A DNA stretch of 64,000 bases from Anopheles merus. Lineage: Eukaryota; Arthropoda; Insecta; Diptera; Culicidae. Below are positions 11,565-23,135 of this stretch, in pieces (position 1 is the stretch's first letter; every line of letters starts with the position of its first letter). The position numbers were made by a program, and so were the translations under genes. Location of the stretch: positions 15,659,286 to 15,723,285 of the forward strand of contig NC_054082.1 of assembly GCF_017562075.2 (NCBI RefSeq), given 5' to 3'. Under the pieces are notes generated by a model. That model searched no databases. It saw nothing but the letters and a program-made list of their open reading frames with translations, and was not told the DNA's origin.

Positions 11565-14500
11565 GACGATAGTCCGTTTTAAGCTACGCAATCGAACCTA
11601 ACAAGCTTCTCATCATGACGTTTGACAAATGACTACTAATGCCCCTCTAGCGGCACCAAAACGAAGCTCCGTAGCGAATTCTTAGCGCAGCAGCAGCAGC
11701 AGCAGACAGATTAAGATCGCACCGAAAATTGTACGACCGCCAAAGACGTTGCTACCGTCTGTCGACAGATCGGCAGAAAGGGGGTAACAGATCGCCCCTC
11801 CCTACTGCGCAGTTGCGTTGCTGAGTGCTCGTGCGATCGTAAAACTGCTCCAATTCTACGCCCTCTCTCGCGGGAAGGTAATTAGAATTTAATAACCGGA
11901 AAATGTGTATGTTTAGTGTGAGGGGGGGGGGGGGGCGTGTGTGCTGGTGGAAACGGGCAAAGACAGACCCAGGCACCCGATGGAATCGTAACAAAACGAC
12001 GGGCGAAGAAAAATGGTTGGGCTACTCGACTCCGGTTTAAACCACTCTTTACACATCGAGAGACGTGTTGAAGTTTTCGGAGGCGGCCACAGTGACACTT
12101 TTACGACGCGCTCAGAAGCATCTTCCTTACCCGTGCACAGTATATGATTGCTCCGTTATGGTTCATAGGCAGTGTTTAGCTAAGAACATTGCTCAGGCGA
12201 CCTAAATATCGAGCAAGTTGGTGACTTTATTAGTCGGAACTCTCCACCCTTAGGTTCGCTCGAACATTAAAAAAAAAATACTCAACTCCATTCGAGACGC
12301 ATTGTTTTCTGTTTAATGTTCTTATAATTGTGTAGAAAAACGCGTTGCTGTTTGATGTAGTTCTGCCGATTGGCAAATGGACTTTGTTCTCCTCACTTCC
12401 GGGAATGGGTGGCTCTCGGCGCTGGGAGTCCCACGAGCAAACAAAAATTAGAGGCCCACCCAGCAATATTCTGAACTGTTTCCCCCCTCAAAATATTCCC
12501 CCACAAAAAAAAAACGCTTCTTCACCCATTTTTTAATTGCCAGTGCCGGATGAATTTAAAATTCAAACCTGGTGATAGTGCAATGTTTATTCATGGTGCC
12601 TTTTGGGGTTGCCGTGGCGCCCGCCGCTTTTTTGATGCTGTTACCAAATCTGCTGACCCGCGAAAGCACCGCCGGTACGGGCAAGAAGTTATTTCTTGCA
12701 GACCTCCTCCGCGTAGTTACAGATGATACGTTTACAACTCAGCTCTGTTGTTCCTTGGCTCAACGACCCACCCACCTACCAACGGGACGACCCTTGTGGA
12801 AGGGCGTGCGACCGGCGCCGGCGGATGAATGCAGGCAGGGTGGATGGGCACGAGGTGCCCACGGGGTAAGTAGAGTGAGCGGCCTCTCGCGCGTAAACAC
12901 CTCCGAAGACGCGGCCGGTTCGCGCGGAGGTGTCCGCCGGAGCGGTTCTTTGTTTGTTCTTGGCACAAAAATGCTGCCTTTGAATGCCCACCGTCGGTGG
13001 TGGTTTCAGTTCGATGCGCGTATCGGAGGGAAGGGCCAAAGGAACCGGACCGGGACACACAACACACAACAATGGCTATAGAAAAGTGTGCCTCATAATT
13101 ACTTACTTATCTGTCAAAGATATGATACTGGCCACCCGCCAGAGACAGCCCCGAGCAGCAAGCCTACGCGTGCAGGTTAATTTTCTGTCTCGGTTTGTTT
13201 GTGTTGATTGTTTTTTCGGGTGGCCTTCATGCTCCAACCAAAAAAAAAAAAGCCAGTGACTGATGAATGTGGTTCTTACGCTGCGCTAATTTTCCAAAAC
13301 GAGATGAAAAGCGTGGAAATAAATGGGAAGTCATTTGCGGACAGCAGGTCAACAGATAGGAGATAGGCCGAGTTGCGCACACACAAAGGAGGGAAATTAT
13401 TGTTTGTTGCGCCGGTTGGTGCTGCTATCTCTGCTGCTGCTTAGGGCGTAAGTATGGCATCGGTTTCGACACGGATTCGGACCGTTGATAGCTCGAAGGC
13501 GTTGGGTGGCAAAAGCAAGCGCCGATTAGTTGCGTACGCACATAAAGCATTTGTTGCGATAGTGGAGCTTCTTTATTTGGTGTATTGTTTCGGAGGTTTT
13601 TTTTTTTTCCTCAGAAAGGGTTTGATTGCTGTACCATGTTGTGTAATAATTTTGATAACACATGTTGAATACATTTCTCAGAGCTGCAAGTAGAAGATAT
13701 GTCATTAAAAGTTAAGTCATTCTGATTAGTGAAATGATTAAATTTTCCCACAGGGAATCTATATTGTTGCTCTGCATATGTAACGGTTGTTTAAAGACAG
13801 TGAAGTAGCAGTTTATATTGTGAAGTGGCTCTATATTTGACAGGTATATGGAATTCTTCGATCCTATGCACTTCATGATTCGATCCTATGCACTAATGAA
13901 GAAGCACTTCATTCTGACAGAACCTGGAATTCCATGCGATGCAGCCATACACAATTTAACTTTGAGACAATCAACTTTACATATTACTTCAATCCCGGCA
14001 GTTTCTACGATATCGAAGACAAGAGACAACCTAAAACTGATCCAGCGCAGCTACGGAAGCACTGATTGTAATGTGCAATAAAAACCTCATTATTGAATTG
14101 CTTTGAACAATGAAAATGCAATTCCAAGCAACTCCTGCTATTTCACTCAGTGAAACTAGATGAACACATATCACAAACAAAAGAACGGGTTCACAACATG
14201 TAATATCATCCGTTCGGGATACTTTGACACACCAGAGGTCTAGAAACTTGGTGCACTTTTGCTGATCCAATTGCTCTGAGAATGAAAGAGGGTTCCCGGG
14301 ATCAATGCCACCGCCTGTGGCACCTGATGAACGAATCACCGCCCGAAACATGTCCTTTCGAATTCAAATGCAATGAAGTTGCATTCTTGTGCATGCTTCG
14401 AAGGTTTGATGGACAAGGGGGGACCACCGTGCGTCCAGGGCGCGTCAGTGCTTGGAACACCAGCACAATCCCGGTATTCCCCGAAACAAATCACTCGCCC

Positions 14501-14656
14501 GAATGTGAGCACACTCGAACGATAGGGATGATATGCTGGACGCGGCTATCGATATCCTACCGCCCTGGACTCACTCGACTCACTGGTGTCGTTTGATCGA
14601 TTTGGCAATGTTTTCATTTAATTTGCAGCCTCTTTACTACAGGCTCTTGCAGAAGC

Positions 14657-14659
<3 letters not shown>
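11565..14659. other. Unique non-coding DNA
   Basis: No convincing gene. It contains an AGC run near 11,685-11,704, a 14-base G tract at 11,922-11,935, and a 22-base tandem duplication listed separately. A 169-codon plus-strand frame at 12,572-13,081 overlaps open frames on the other strand in GC-rich sequence, and has no recognisable motif. Confidence 0.65.
13857..13913. repeat. 22-bp tandem duplication next to a small hairpin
   Basis: Two abutting 22-base units (13,857-13,878 and 13,879-13,900) share the first 15 bases, TTCGATCCTATGCAC, and differ only near the end. Overlapping the second unit, AATGAAG at 13,895-13,901 pairs with CTTCATT at 13,907-13,913. The surrounding sequence is AT-rich and may be an old insertion. 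Confidence 0.7.

Positions 14660-14709
<50 letters not shown>
14660..14709. repeat. GA microsatellite, about 25 units
   Basis: Uninterrupted purine tract. Long GA tracts are bound by GAGA-type factors in Diptera and can form triplex DNA. Nothing nearby shows this one is used that way. Confidence 0.97.
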
Positions 14710-14712
<3 letters not shown>

Positions 14713-14905
14713 TTCATCAAAAGGGGGAAACCAAAAAAATGCCGAAAAAACAGTTGGAATGAGAAGTTGGTGGACATTTGAGACTTCACTCCAGTGCTTG
14801 GGAATGGCATCTCATCCCTCCCTTGAATTCCGTATCCCGCCCTGAGGACAGAAATAATCATCCGAAAGCAAACTCAACGCTCAATTCGTCGAGTTGAAAG
14901 CGGAG

Positions 14906-14938
<33 letters not shown>

Positions 14939-14939
14939 T
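14906..14939. repeat. CT microsatellite, opposite sense to the GA array
   Basis: CT tract with one CG interruption near its start. It is complementary to the GA array about 200 bases upstream, so transcripts through both could pair. Confidence 0.95.
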
Positions 14940-14978
14940 CCTGTATGTGTCCAGTGATAGCTTCATTGACTGACGGGG

Positions 14979-14996
14979 TTTTTTTTTTTTTTTTTT
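14979..14996 (+). repeat. Poly-T run of 18
   Basis: Homopolymer on the plus strand (poly-A on the minus strand). No retroposed sequence is recognisable on its minus-strand upstream side. Confidence 0.95.
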
Positions 14997-16049
14997 GGCA
15001 CAAGGGTGAGTTCAACTATTCATTGATTTCGAGGCAGTGTCCCAGGCGCACATTCCAGCTGATGCTAAAACAATCGAAATGCACCCGCTCCTGTGGCGGA
15101 ACGTCACTGAAGCTTTCTTTCTGCAACGAGCGACTCGGTGCATTGTTTGGGTACATTAGAGCGCAGCAATAGGGATGGATGGTAAATGCATTCCTGGTAG
15201 AGACGCACATCATTCCGTCCATCTGTACCGTTCGCCGTTGGTGAAGGTTTTGCGGTAATCGAACATATCCTTGCCACGCTTTTGATGTTGGGGCTGCACA
15301 GCACAGAAGCATTGCTCATCCGACCCCGGCTCGACAGGGGGATAGTCACAATCGGGTACGGGACGACACAAAACCACACGAGCGTGTACGACGGTTGGGT
15401 GCGTACACCAGCAGTGCTTCGGCTGATTGACGAAATTAATTACCGTTCGGGTTGAAAATAATTAAAACGTGTGTTATAATGCTAGATGAACAAATTGATC
15501 ATAATTTACTGGAAAGCCTGCAGGCAATAACACTCGCACAATGTGATACTGTGCATCAATTGTGTGTTCGGTTACGGTCAGGTACGATGATTCAATACAG
15601 AAAAAAAAAACAAACAAATAATTGCAATTCAACAATAATTGCCATTTTGCACATACTATTGCGCCGTCTTGCTGCACTTATTCGTTAAAAAGATTGGTTA
15701 ATTTTCATCGCTTTGTGGTGTGTTTCTTTTTTTTTCTCCTGAAAGTGCGCCCTTTTTCCAACCATATCGAACGTTCTGCTTCAAAACAACCGCGATACAC
15801 TGCCAATGTTCCACAACGGCACGGGTGTTTTCCGGTAAATTGCTCCCAAATAATGCGTACGCTGCTGACCACCCTGGATCAATTCCACGGCCAATGCGTT
15901 CGGAATTGTTGGTTTCCGTTTGCGTGCGCGTGTGTGTGTGTGCGCTTTTTTTCGCTTTTTCCCAAAGGTATTCTGTACACCCTAAAGCTATGTTTACTTG
16001 TACACATCACAGGGAACCTGTTCAAGGGAGGAGCGGGCACAGCGGTTGT
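14997..16049. other. Unique non-coding DNA
   Basis: AT-rich in the middle, with an A run at about 15,600-15,610 and a short GT run near 15,927-15,941. Two long plus-strand frames cross its right end but carry no recognisable domain. Confidence 0.6.
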
Positions 16050-16057
16050 TTACCATG

Positions 16058-16317
16058 GGGATGGGTCCTTCCCTGTCTGTCTGGAAGTTTGTCTGCACTG
16101 GACTGGCGTCGACTGTCCCCCGCTCGCTGCCATCCTGCTGCCATTCGGGAGCATCGGTTTTGGGAGCAAAGCCGCGAAAGGATCCACGACCGGCCCGTTG
16201 TATGGCGGGGGCACGATGCGTCTCGCGCCAGAGCGAAACGGTGGTCGCCGCCAAGAGCAGACACAGCAATGCAACTACCAGGCGAGTGCAGCGGAAACAG
16301 CAGCAACTCGGAAGCAA
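16058..16317 (-). CDS. Possible exon with hydrophobic leader-like segment
   Basis: In the minus frame ending near 15,994, residues just after the start of openness form a hydrophobic stretch (LVVALLCLLLAATTV). A basic and polar segment rich in Arg, Gly, Asp and Gln follows. This is the layout of a secreted or type II membrane protein N-terminus. There is no in-frame ATG between the upstream stop and the hydrophobic run, so it would have to be spliced to an earlier exon. CTGGTAG near the start of the run is a pyrimidine-preceded acceptor candidate, and GTAAAC after an in-frame ATG codon is a donor candidate at the end given here. All six frames are open across about 16,050-16,274, so openness alone proves little. 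I do not recognise the product. Confidence 0.18.
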
Positions 16318-16857
16318 ATCCTTTGATGTGGTTTTACAGATGGGTGCCTCTTTTTAATTGTATGGAAAATTGTATCGCGCGGACGGGCGATACCGAAAAG
16401 AGGGACGTCGTGTGTGTGTGTGTTCGAGGGATGGAAGGGATAGCGTATTTCGTGTCCGTGAAAGGACGTGCGTGTTTTCAACGGCTGATGGAACGCACTG
16501 TTTGCCGAAATTGTTGAAAAGGGATTAAGTTAAAAAGTTGTCCATTGGTGAGAGCTTTTCAGGGGTAGACAACCATGCAATGGACACCATTTGGAATGTT
16601 TATAATAGATGAGAGCGGTAAGAGGTAATGCAGGTAATTCAGGTAAATTGCAAAATGTAATTTTAGCTTAATTTCATTGATTTTTTATGAGTTTGCGACT
16701 ATGTTTGCATCATGTTTGCTTTAGCAAAGTTATACACATTGCTTCGGAACTTTAGCCATTTTCGTATCAGTCTGAGAGCGAAGTCTTTTATATCGTTTGT
16801 CCTTTAAAAACGTGAACAGTGTACTTCAGAGAAAAAAATCCTTTAAAAAGAGTTTTT
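16318..16857. other. AT-rich tRNA 3' flank with hAT-like end
   Basis: Contains CAGGGGTAGACAACC at 16,560-16,574, which resembles the terminus of some hAT transposons, but no matching second end was found. A 9-base inverted repeat, TGTCCATTG with CAATGGACA, brackets it. No coding evidence. Confidence 0.4.
16845..16849 (-). terminator. Pol III terminator of tRNA-Ala
   Basis: On the minus strand, the sequence just beyond the tRNA 3' end carries five consecutive T residues about nine bases downstream. This is a standard RNA polymerase III stop signal. Confidence 0.85.
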
Positions 16858-16930
16858 TGGAGATGCCGGGTATCGATCCCGGTACCTCTCACATGCTAAG
16901 CGAGCGCTCTACCATCTGAGCTACACCCCC
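16858..16930 (-). tRNA. tRNA-Ala (anticodon AGC), complete
   Basis: The 73-base minus-strand sequence folds into a full cloverleaf. The 7-bp acceptor stem is GGGGGTG with CATCTCC, followed by discriminator A. The D arm is GCTC/GAGC. The anticodon stem is CTCGC/GTGAG with loop TTAGCAT, giving anticodon AGC. The T arm is CCGGG/CCCGG around ATCGATA. The unusual A at the first T-loop position is typical of insect tRNA-Ala. The internal A box (TAGCTCAGATGG) and B box region (GGGATCGATACCC) are intact, there is no intron, CCA is not encoded as expected for a eukaryote, and a T-run terminator follows. AGC is read as IGC after adenosine deamination at position 34, decoding GCU, GCC and GCA. It stands alone with no other tRNA seen within the window. 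It is very likely functional. Confidence 0.98.
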
Positions 16931-19361
16931 CGGTGATACTGTTGTGTCCACCAGCGTTTCAAAAGCCACCCAGCTGACCTACATTTTAGAAACGCGATCG
17001 ATCGTATGGTTATACTAACCCCACCATAACAGACTGCAAGGCGTAACGGTGCGGCAGTGCCCCACCCAAACGCGCAGAAGGAGATATCAAGGGTGGGAGA
17101 ATCGAACGCTGCGACACCGGGCGGGAAAGGGCAATGGACACCCGGTTGGAAAGCTGTAACCGATCGCCGTCGTTCAAGATCGATCGCCATTCGGTCAAAC
17201 CGCAAGAATGTACCCATACACAGCCACACACGTACGTACACACTCGTCTTTAACACGATTGAGTGCGAATCATTGCCGCAGCAGTGCGCACCGTTGTCCT
17301 CCGACAGTTCCATACATCATCGATCCAGAGAAGCGAGTACACCTCGGCCCATTTCTGCTTCGCCTGCGCTAGATAAATCAGCTCGCTTAAGAAAATATCT
17401 GATTTGTTGGGGCTTTCGATCTCAGAAAAGCCAACACGCTGCCCGTCCCCAAGCTGGCCCTCGAAGTCAATTCCGATAAATCCCGCTCTCATCCGACCAT
17501 TGCCAACATCCCAGGGAGGTGGTGGTTTTGTCGCACCGGAATCCGATATCCTTCCGAATCATTTATCAAGCCTAAAATGTTCCCGCTCACGCTCGCACGT
17601 ACGTGCAGCTTAGAGGCGCAGCAACAACGCGTGCTTTGCCGTTTCGGAAGCGACTGTGGGGATCAGCCGGATCTGTTGGAGTTACCGAGAAGACCACAGT
17701 GTGTTCTCCATTATTTATCAACCAGCGAATGGAGGGAGCACCGAGGGTATCGAGGGATACCATGGGGAAGTGCGGGATCAGTACGAGCGCGTTCCGAGCG
17801 CTTGGCTTCATAAATAATCGTTAGTAGATTTTGGTGACAACTTCGAGGTTTTGATTGATAGGTGGTGGTGGTGGTGAGCTGTAACAGTGAGGCACGGGGA
17901 GGACCTCAACTGCCAGTTCCGGGCCCCGACTGAAGGTCCCGATTTGTGCTCGATGGTTTATCATTCATTTCCGAACACTGTGTTTTACCGAGCACCCTCA
18001 GCAAAATAAAGAAACGTCTCTCCGAAAACGGAAAGCAAACCCAGACCAAATTCAGACGAGTGAAAAAGAGTGCCGATACAATAAAAATGTTATTACTTTG
18101 TCATAATTTTTCGCTTTTCGCTTGTGCCTGGGGAGAACGCGGCTGGCTTAGCGAGTGGGTGAGTGTGTCCGTTTTGTGTGAGTTGCTTTCGACGGGATTA
18201 TGAATTATGAAGCGATTGTTTTTGCAGCCAAACCAAGCAAGACCAGCGCATTCTGGTCCGATTGCACTTCAGCGAGATCTTAACTCAAAAAAACGAAAAA
18301 CGACTTCAATATCACGAAATGATGGTAAGTGGTGGTAAGTGTTGCTTCCTTTCCAGTTCTTCCCAGCAACTAGTTTTTTGTTGTTGTCAGTTTAGCCTTA
18401 CTTTATCAGTCATCATAGCGGGTTCAAGGCAGCAGCAGCAGCATCAGACACGTCTGGCGTGGAAACATAAAATCCACACAACATTAAACAAAAGCCAGCC
18501 AGTGGAACCATTGGCACTGGGGTTTTTTTTTTCCATGTCTGTCTTCTTCTCCACCCGCACACACTTTAGTACATCTTTAGCTGCGGTACCGTAGAACGGG
18601 AGGGATGACATAAATGCATTCTGTCCCTGTACCACCGCTGAGCGCACCGGCAGCAGCAGCAACGTGCTTATTATTGCACGTGTAATTTATGGCTATTTAT
18701 TTCAACTAATGACATAATATACGAAATGAATTATGACGCATGTCGGGAATGGTACAGTAACGAAGCATGGCCCCACCGAGCTACCAGTGTGTAGCTGCAA
18801 AGCGATTCGCAACGCCAACCCCGCTCCGACAAGAGGAAGCCACCGGCGTCGTCTCAACGCTGTGTTGCTGCACAAAACTGAAACGAGCTTCAAAAGTGCG
18901 AAATAGTAACCCCTGCTGCGGTGGGGTGGAAATACGCCACCACCATTTAGGATCCCGCATTCCCGCAGAGTGCGCAGCTCAGGTATGATCCCCGTCCGCT
19001 CGTAATGGCACTCGCCCCACCCCCGGTTCGGTCACGGGATCTTAGGCCATGGGCTGGAACGGTCAAACGGGAAATTGTTGCATGCTTCCCCCTTACCAGG
19101 ACCGCATGCAACAGAAACGGGATAGGAAATCTAGGAAAGTGTGATGTATTTCGTGCCCATTTTAATAGCTTACAATGGTGCCGTTTCTTCGCCAGGGTGT
19201 CCCGAAAATGACACAATGTGTGAGCGTGCCCGGTGGGAAAAGTCTTTTGTTTGCATTAGAGTCAAACCGAAACATGCTCCGGGCGCTGTTAAACTTTTGC
19301 CCCCCAAAAAACGGACCAATCTTCCTGAGCTGAGAAAAGAACGGAACAAAGTTTCATATTG

Positions 19362-19381
19362 CACACACACACACACACACC
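19362..19381. repeat. (CA)10 microsatellite
   Basis: Ten CA units on the plus strand. Confidence 0.95.
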
Positions 19382-19665
19382 CATTCTTACCCACATCCCC
19401 AAATGTTTGGTCAAACTGCAAGATGGTGAACATCTTGAGCCGTAATATCGGTGGGATGCTATAACGTGTGCCGAATAGTATGGTTAGAGCAACTTTGGAG
19501 CTCGCACACCCGGTGTGCTGTCCTTACAGTAAAGCGGTCCACAGGTCCACCACCACCAAACACATGTGTAGCCATGAATTCTTGCGTGCCCCAATAATTG
19601 CCTTTCTTTGCCAGCTTCACATGACGGCGACAAACGACCCTGTGGGTGGGGGGGCCAAACCCACT

Positions 19666-19689
19666 CACACACACACACACACACACACA
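19666..19689. repeat. (CA)12 microsatellite
   Basis: Twelve CA units on the plus strand, about 300 bases from the previous CA array. Confidence 0.95.
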
Positions 19690-20157
19690 TACCAAGCTGA
19701 AAATGAGCAAACCTGTGGCTCATCACAGGTTCGTTCTCGACTTCACGAGGTAATGGTGGTCGGTCTCCGCCACAGGGCGCCCATCCGGATGCGCTCAGAG
19801 CCCCGTCATCCGCCTCCAGTCCCCAAAACATAATCAGCCTTTATGTTGTACCATAAAAACGAAGAAGCCGAGCCTGCAGCCTGTTACAGCCCCGGGACCC
19901 GTGTACCCGAAACCACTGCGGGGTGTTGTGCGAGCCATCCCGCCGTCGGTTCCGGTTCCGAGCGAAGAAAGCCAGCAGGCAAAGGGTTATACAGCGAGAG
20001 AGCGCAACCCGTTGGCCAGATGGTCGCCGCGAAAATAGCCAGGCCGAGCCGAGCGGGCGATAATAATGCGTCGCCGAAGCACCGGGTGGTGGGATCGCTG
20101 TAAACAGGCCATTACTTTTGTACACTTGCGCACTGCCGCCACCGCCGGCAGTCGTCT

Positions 20158-20330
20158 GTGTCGAGCGAGTCCGTCTCTTGTGCTGCAGCTAACAACACTG
20201 AGGAGCACGGCTCCGGACCGAAAAAAGCGGTAGGATATTCTTCTGCAGACTTGAAGCTCTCGGTTGGTGCTGTATTTTTGTTTTGCCCTTTACTCAGGAT
20301 GGTATTAATATCGAGTACCATCTGCAATAA
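20158..20330 (+). other. Weak candidate: two short exons around a 68-nt intron
   Basis: An open plus frame (20,158-20,229) rich in Ser, Ala, Asn and Glu runs to GCG followed by GTAGGA. Sixty-eight bases later a strong acceptor (pyrimidine-rich tract ending TTACTCAG at 20,297) is followed by eleven in-frame codons to TAA at 20,330. An intron of 60-70 bases is the usual small size in Diptera. The donor is non-consensus at its fourth to sixth bases, the upstream start is undefined, and the opposite strand is also open (20,112-20,609). I recognise no product. Confidence 0.15.
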
Positions 20331-22841
20331 ATTGGCTTCAATGAGTGCGCCCGATCCCGGCCATAGAGAGTTGCTGCTGCTCGAGGAGAATCGATCGCCC
20401 GATGTGACGCGCATTTGATGAGCCGACAGACGACGCATCGGTTGGTACCTTTTGTTGCCTTTTGTTGCGTCTGGCCGTAAATATTCCCAATCAGGTAGGA
20501 ATGGGAATGACTTCTTCATTTTTGAGGTTGAGGTTTCGATCGCAACAGGATTTCGAAGCAATAATTCAGCATCCAAACGACGTGTGAGTGGGCGCGCGTG
20601 CACTATCATGTGTGTTTAATAACTGTTTTAGCAAAACTTTTTAGATCCCTTTGCTCCCGGTGTAACTTTCGCCCCAAACCCGTCGATGTCTAAGCTGATT
20701 AGACGCATTACGAGTTTCCTGTGTTTAATTTGTGCTACGTGTGTGCGGAACTTTGCCAGCTCGCTGGTTCGATTGCAACTGTAGTCCACTCCCTCTATCA
20801 CCCCCGGGATATCCTAAAAACGATTCGTTTCGTGTACAGTTATTCCCGTGAGGCGTTAAGGGTCAAAAGTTTTCCCTCCCTCGCTCCCCCTCTCTTGCTT
20901 CCAATCTGTCGGGCTTACCGGCACCGGGGGATAACTCATTATCGGGAATTATCGGAACCGTGATATCGTTATCTGACTTGCCGTATGGGAGATTGCCAGT
21001 ACGTGACTGATTTATTCGACCATTGGCTGCTGGGTACATGTTAGAGCCGGGGTAGGCTTACCGTCTTGCCTGTCTTCCGTGGACCGGGGCAAACAAACAG
21101 CGCTCTAAGCAACGTACGCCTCCGATATCGTATTTACAGTAATAATTAAGATAAAATTTATTCCACAACATACACACACACACCAAAGGGCCTCTCGAGC
21201 TGCTCACCGCTGTCCAGATCAACAAGCGAAAGCAGATTAATTAGTGTCGGATCTTGGAACACCACTGGCCGGGCTGCACTCAACCCAGCAAAGGGTCCGC
21301 AAGACGACACCGTACCCATTTCCTAGGAAACAACAGTGCAGCCCGGATGGCAAGTGTGGCGGTCAGTGTTAGAGGGTTCGAAAAATGCTCAATCCCCAAG
21401 AGGCATCTTAAGGCGCTGGTCGGAGTTCTGGAGTTCATCTTGTCTGTTCGCCTGGCAAGGAAATGACGAAACGAAATGTTCTTTACCATTAACACAAAAA
21501 CCGCCAAGTTTGATGCAGGGGCTGAGATCCAATTAAAATTTTATTTCATCCAAAGGCGCTGCGAACGGTAACTGGCCACTCCTGGTGCCGATGGGCGAAT
21601 AGTAGGCATTCGGGATGGCTGCGTGGAAATGATTGCTGCTGAAGCGCTATGAAGCATTCTTGGGCGCGCTGCTACTTTCGGCACGCCGGCTTGACAGGCT
21701 TGAAAGCGTTGGTCCCTCCACTAGTGCACTCATAAGCTTGGAAGTTTTGTTTCACCAAATCTTCTTTGAATTGGAGTGGTGGGTGATGCCTTTTGTACGA
21801 ATTTGCTTCGTTCTAAGAATTCAAATGTCTCGAAGAGGGGAAAAAACACACTGTACAAGTGTCTCGAGCACTACCTATAACGCGCCACCGGACAGCGTTG
21901 CTGCTCCCAAAGGAACACTTCTCTAAAGACATCAAAAACAGGTAACAAACCTCGTAACAGTAAGGAGGGGGGGGGGGACGGAAAACAAGATGCAGGGTTC
22001 TAACGACCCGAGAGGTACACCACTTGACAACTTAATTCCGTCCTAGTGATGATGTCTAAATTAGTGTGAATTTATCTCACTTGACGCTGTGGACCCCGCC
22101 GTCGGTCGGTCGGCTCTGGAGATGGGAACAGCATGTCTTCCCCTATACCAAACACCCCCCCCCCCACCCTTCCTCCCCCTTCAAGCCATTCCGTCCAGCA
22201 GCGAGATGATGCTGGTTGTTTTTTTTCTTGTTTTTTATTTTGTTTTAACTTCCTCGTTAGACAGATCGACAAAAAAAAAGTCTAACCTCGCCGCACTGGC
22301 CATGTCGAAAATGGCTCATTTTATTTTAAGAAACGGGTTAGGCGTTTATGGGAGGGCAACGATTCCCGATTCCGATCGAAGCCAAGCGGCACAAACATGC
22401 AAAACATTTACTTTTCTTTCCCTCGGTCCAGGCCATCCTTTGGGTTTAATTTATCGTTCTCCGAGTCGTTTCCTCGGGCCGGTCCGCAGAATCGGTCGGA
22501 AACGGAGCGGTCGATTGGCATAATTAATAAGGGTGGTCCGGGCGGCGAGTGTGCACGATGTGTGATGAGCTGATCGCGAGCTAAACAGCGATCCCCGATG
22601 ACATCAGAGTCGGCCGGCTATGCCTGGGGGGGGCTTCGTAATTATCAAATTATCTTGTATTTTACGAATCTTCTGTGCTGATGATGGGGTAGATCCGGAT
22701 CGGATGGATTCGTTTGCCGGGCGCGATGTATCAGCTTCGGGTTCCAGCTTCCACAGCTCCGGAAGATTTACGACAATGCGAGGGAAATAAATATTTTCTG
22801 GCAGATGTTTTAACGGGTGGCAACAGATATTCAAGATAGGA
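20331..22841. other. Unique non-coding DNA
   Basis: No supported feature beyond short homopolymers: a G run near 21,966-21,976 and a C run near 22,155-22,165. A 144-codon plus frame at 22,089-22,523 is low in information and overlaps pyrimidine-rich sequence. Confidence 0.65.
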
Positions 22842-23135
22842 TTGCTAACGTATGATACATCACATCGATCAACTTTCCAAGGCACTCATTCAGAGAACAT
22901 TGCACAAACATATCAACAAGTGATCCTGGACACTCTGAACACAAGAGCTCAAGAATCATGGCTCAATGTACCAAAACGTCTCCAAACGAACCCACTCTTC
23001 GAAAGTGACTCCTTCACGTTCCGGTACGCCTTCCAGAGGCCAAACCCCAACAATTTAGACACTACAATACTGGCAAAAGCTCTCTCCAGAGTCGTTCAAC
23101 TCCCTGCAGCAAAGAAAAACCCCACTAGAGACTAG
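22842..23135 (+). CDS. Unrecognised 97-aa open frame in a compositional island
   Basis: This open frame coincides with a patch whose composition (AC-rich, moderately AT) differs from the GC-richer DNA on both sides. It opens on TTG, not ATG, so if real it is a fragment or internal exon. The inferred protein is hydrophilic with regularly spaced Gln, Asn, Thr and Leu and no low-complexity run, which is more protein-like than most frames here. It has no signal, membrane segment or recognised domain. It could be a decayed mobile-element or captured coding fragment, or chance. Confidence 0.15.
   Translation: MLTYDTSHRSTFQGTHSENIAQTYQQVILDTLNTRAQESWLNVPKRLQTNPLFESDSFTFRYAFQRPNPNNLDTTILAKALSRVVQLPAAKKNPTRD

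Larger units (their letters stand above)
16931..20111. other. Unique non-coding DNA
   Basis: No supported gene. CA arrays lie at 19,362-19,381 and 19,666-19,689. Several frames of 70-140 codons overlap each other in GC-rich parts (notably 17,000-17,500 on both strands) and show no family motif. Confidence 0.65.

Noticed and set aside
15622..16517. Two long overlapping plus-strand frames (234 and 265 codons)
   Set aside because: They overlap each other and open minus frames; both begin in T-rich sequence, contain a GT run and show no recognisable domain.
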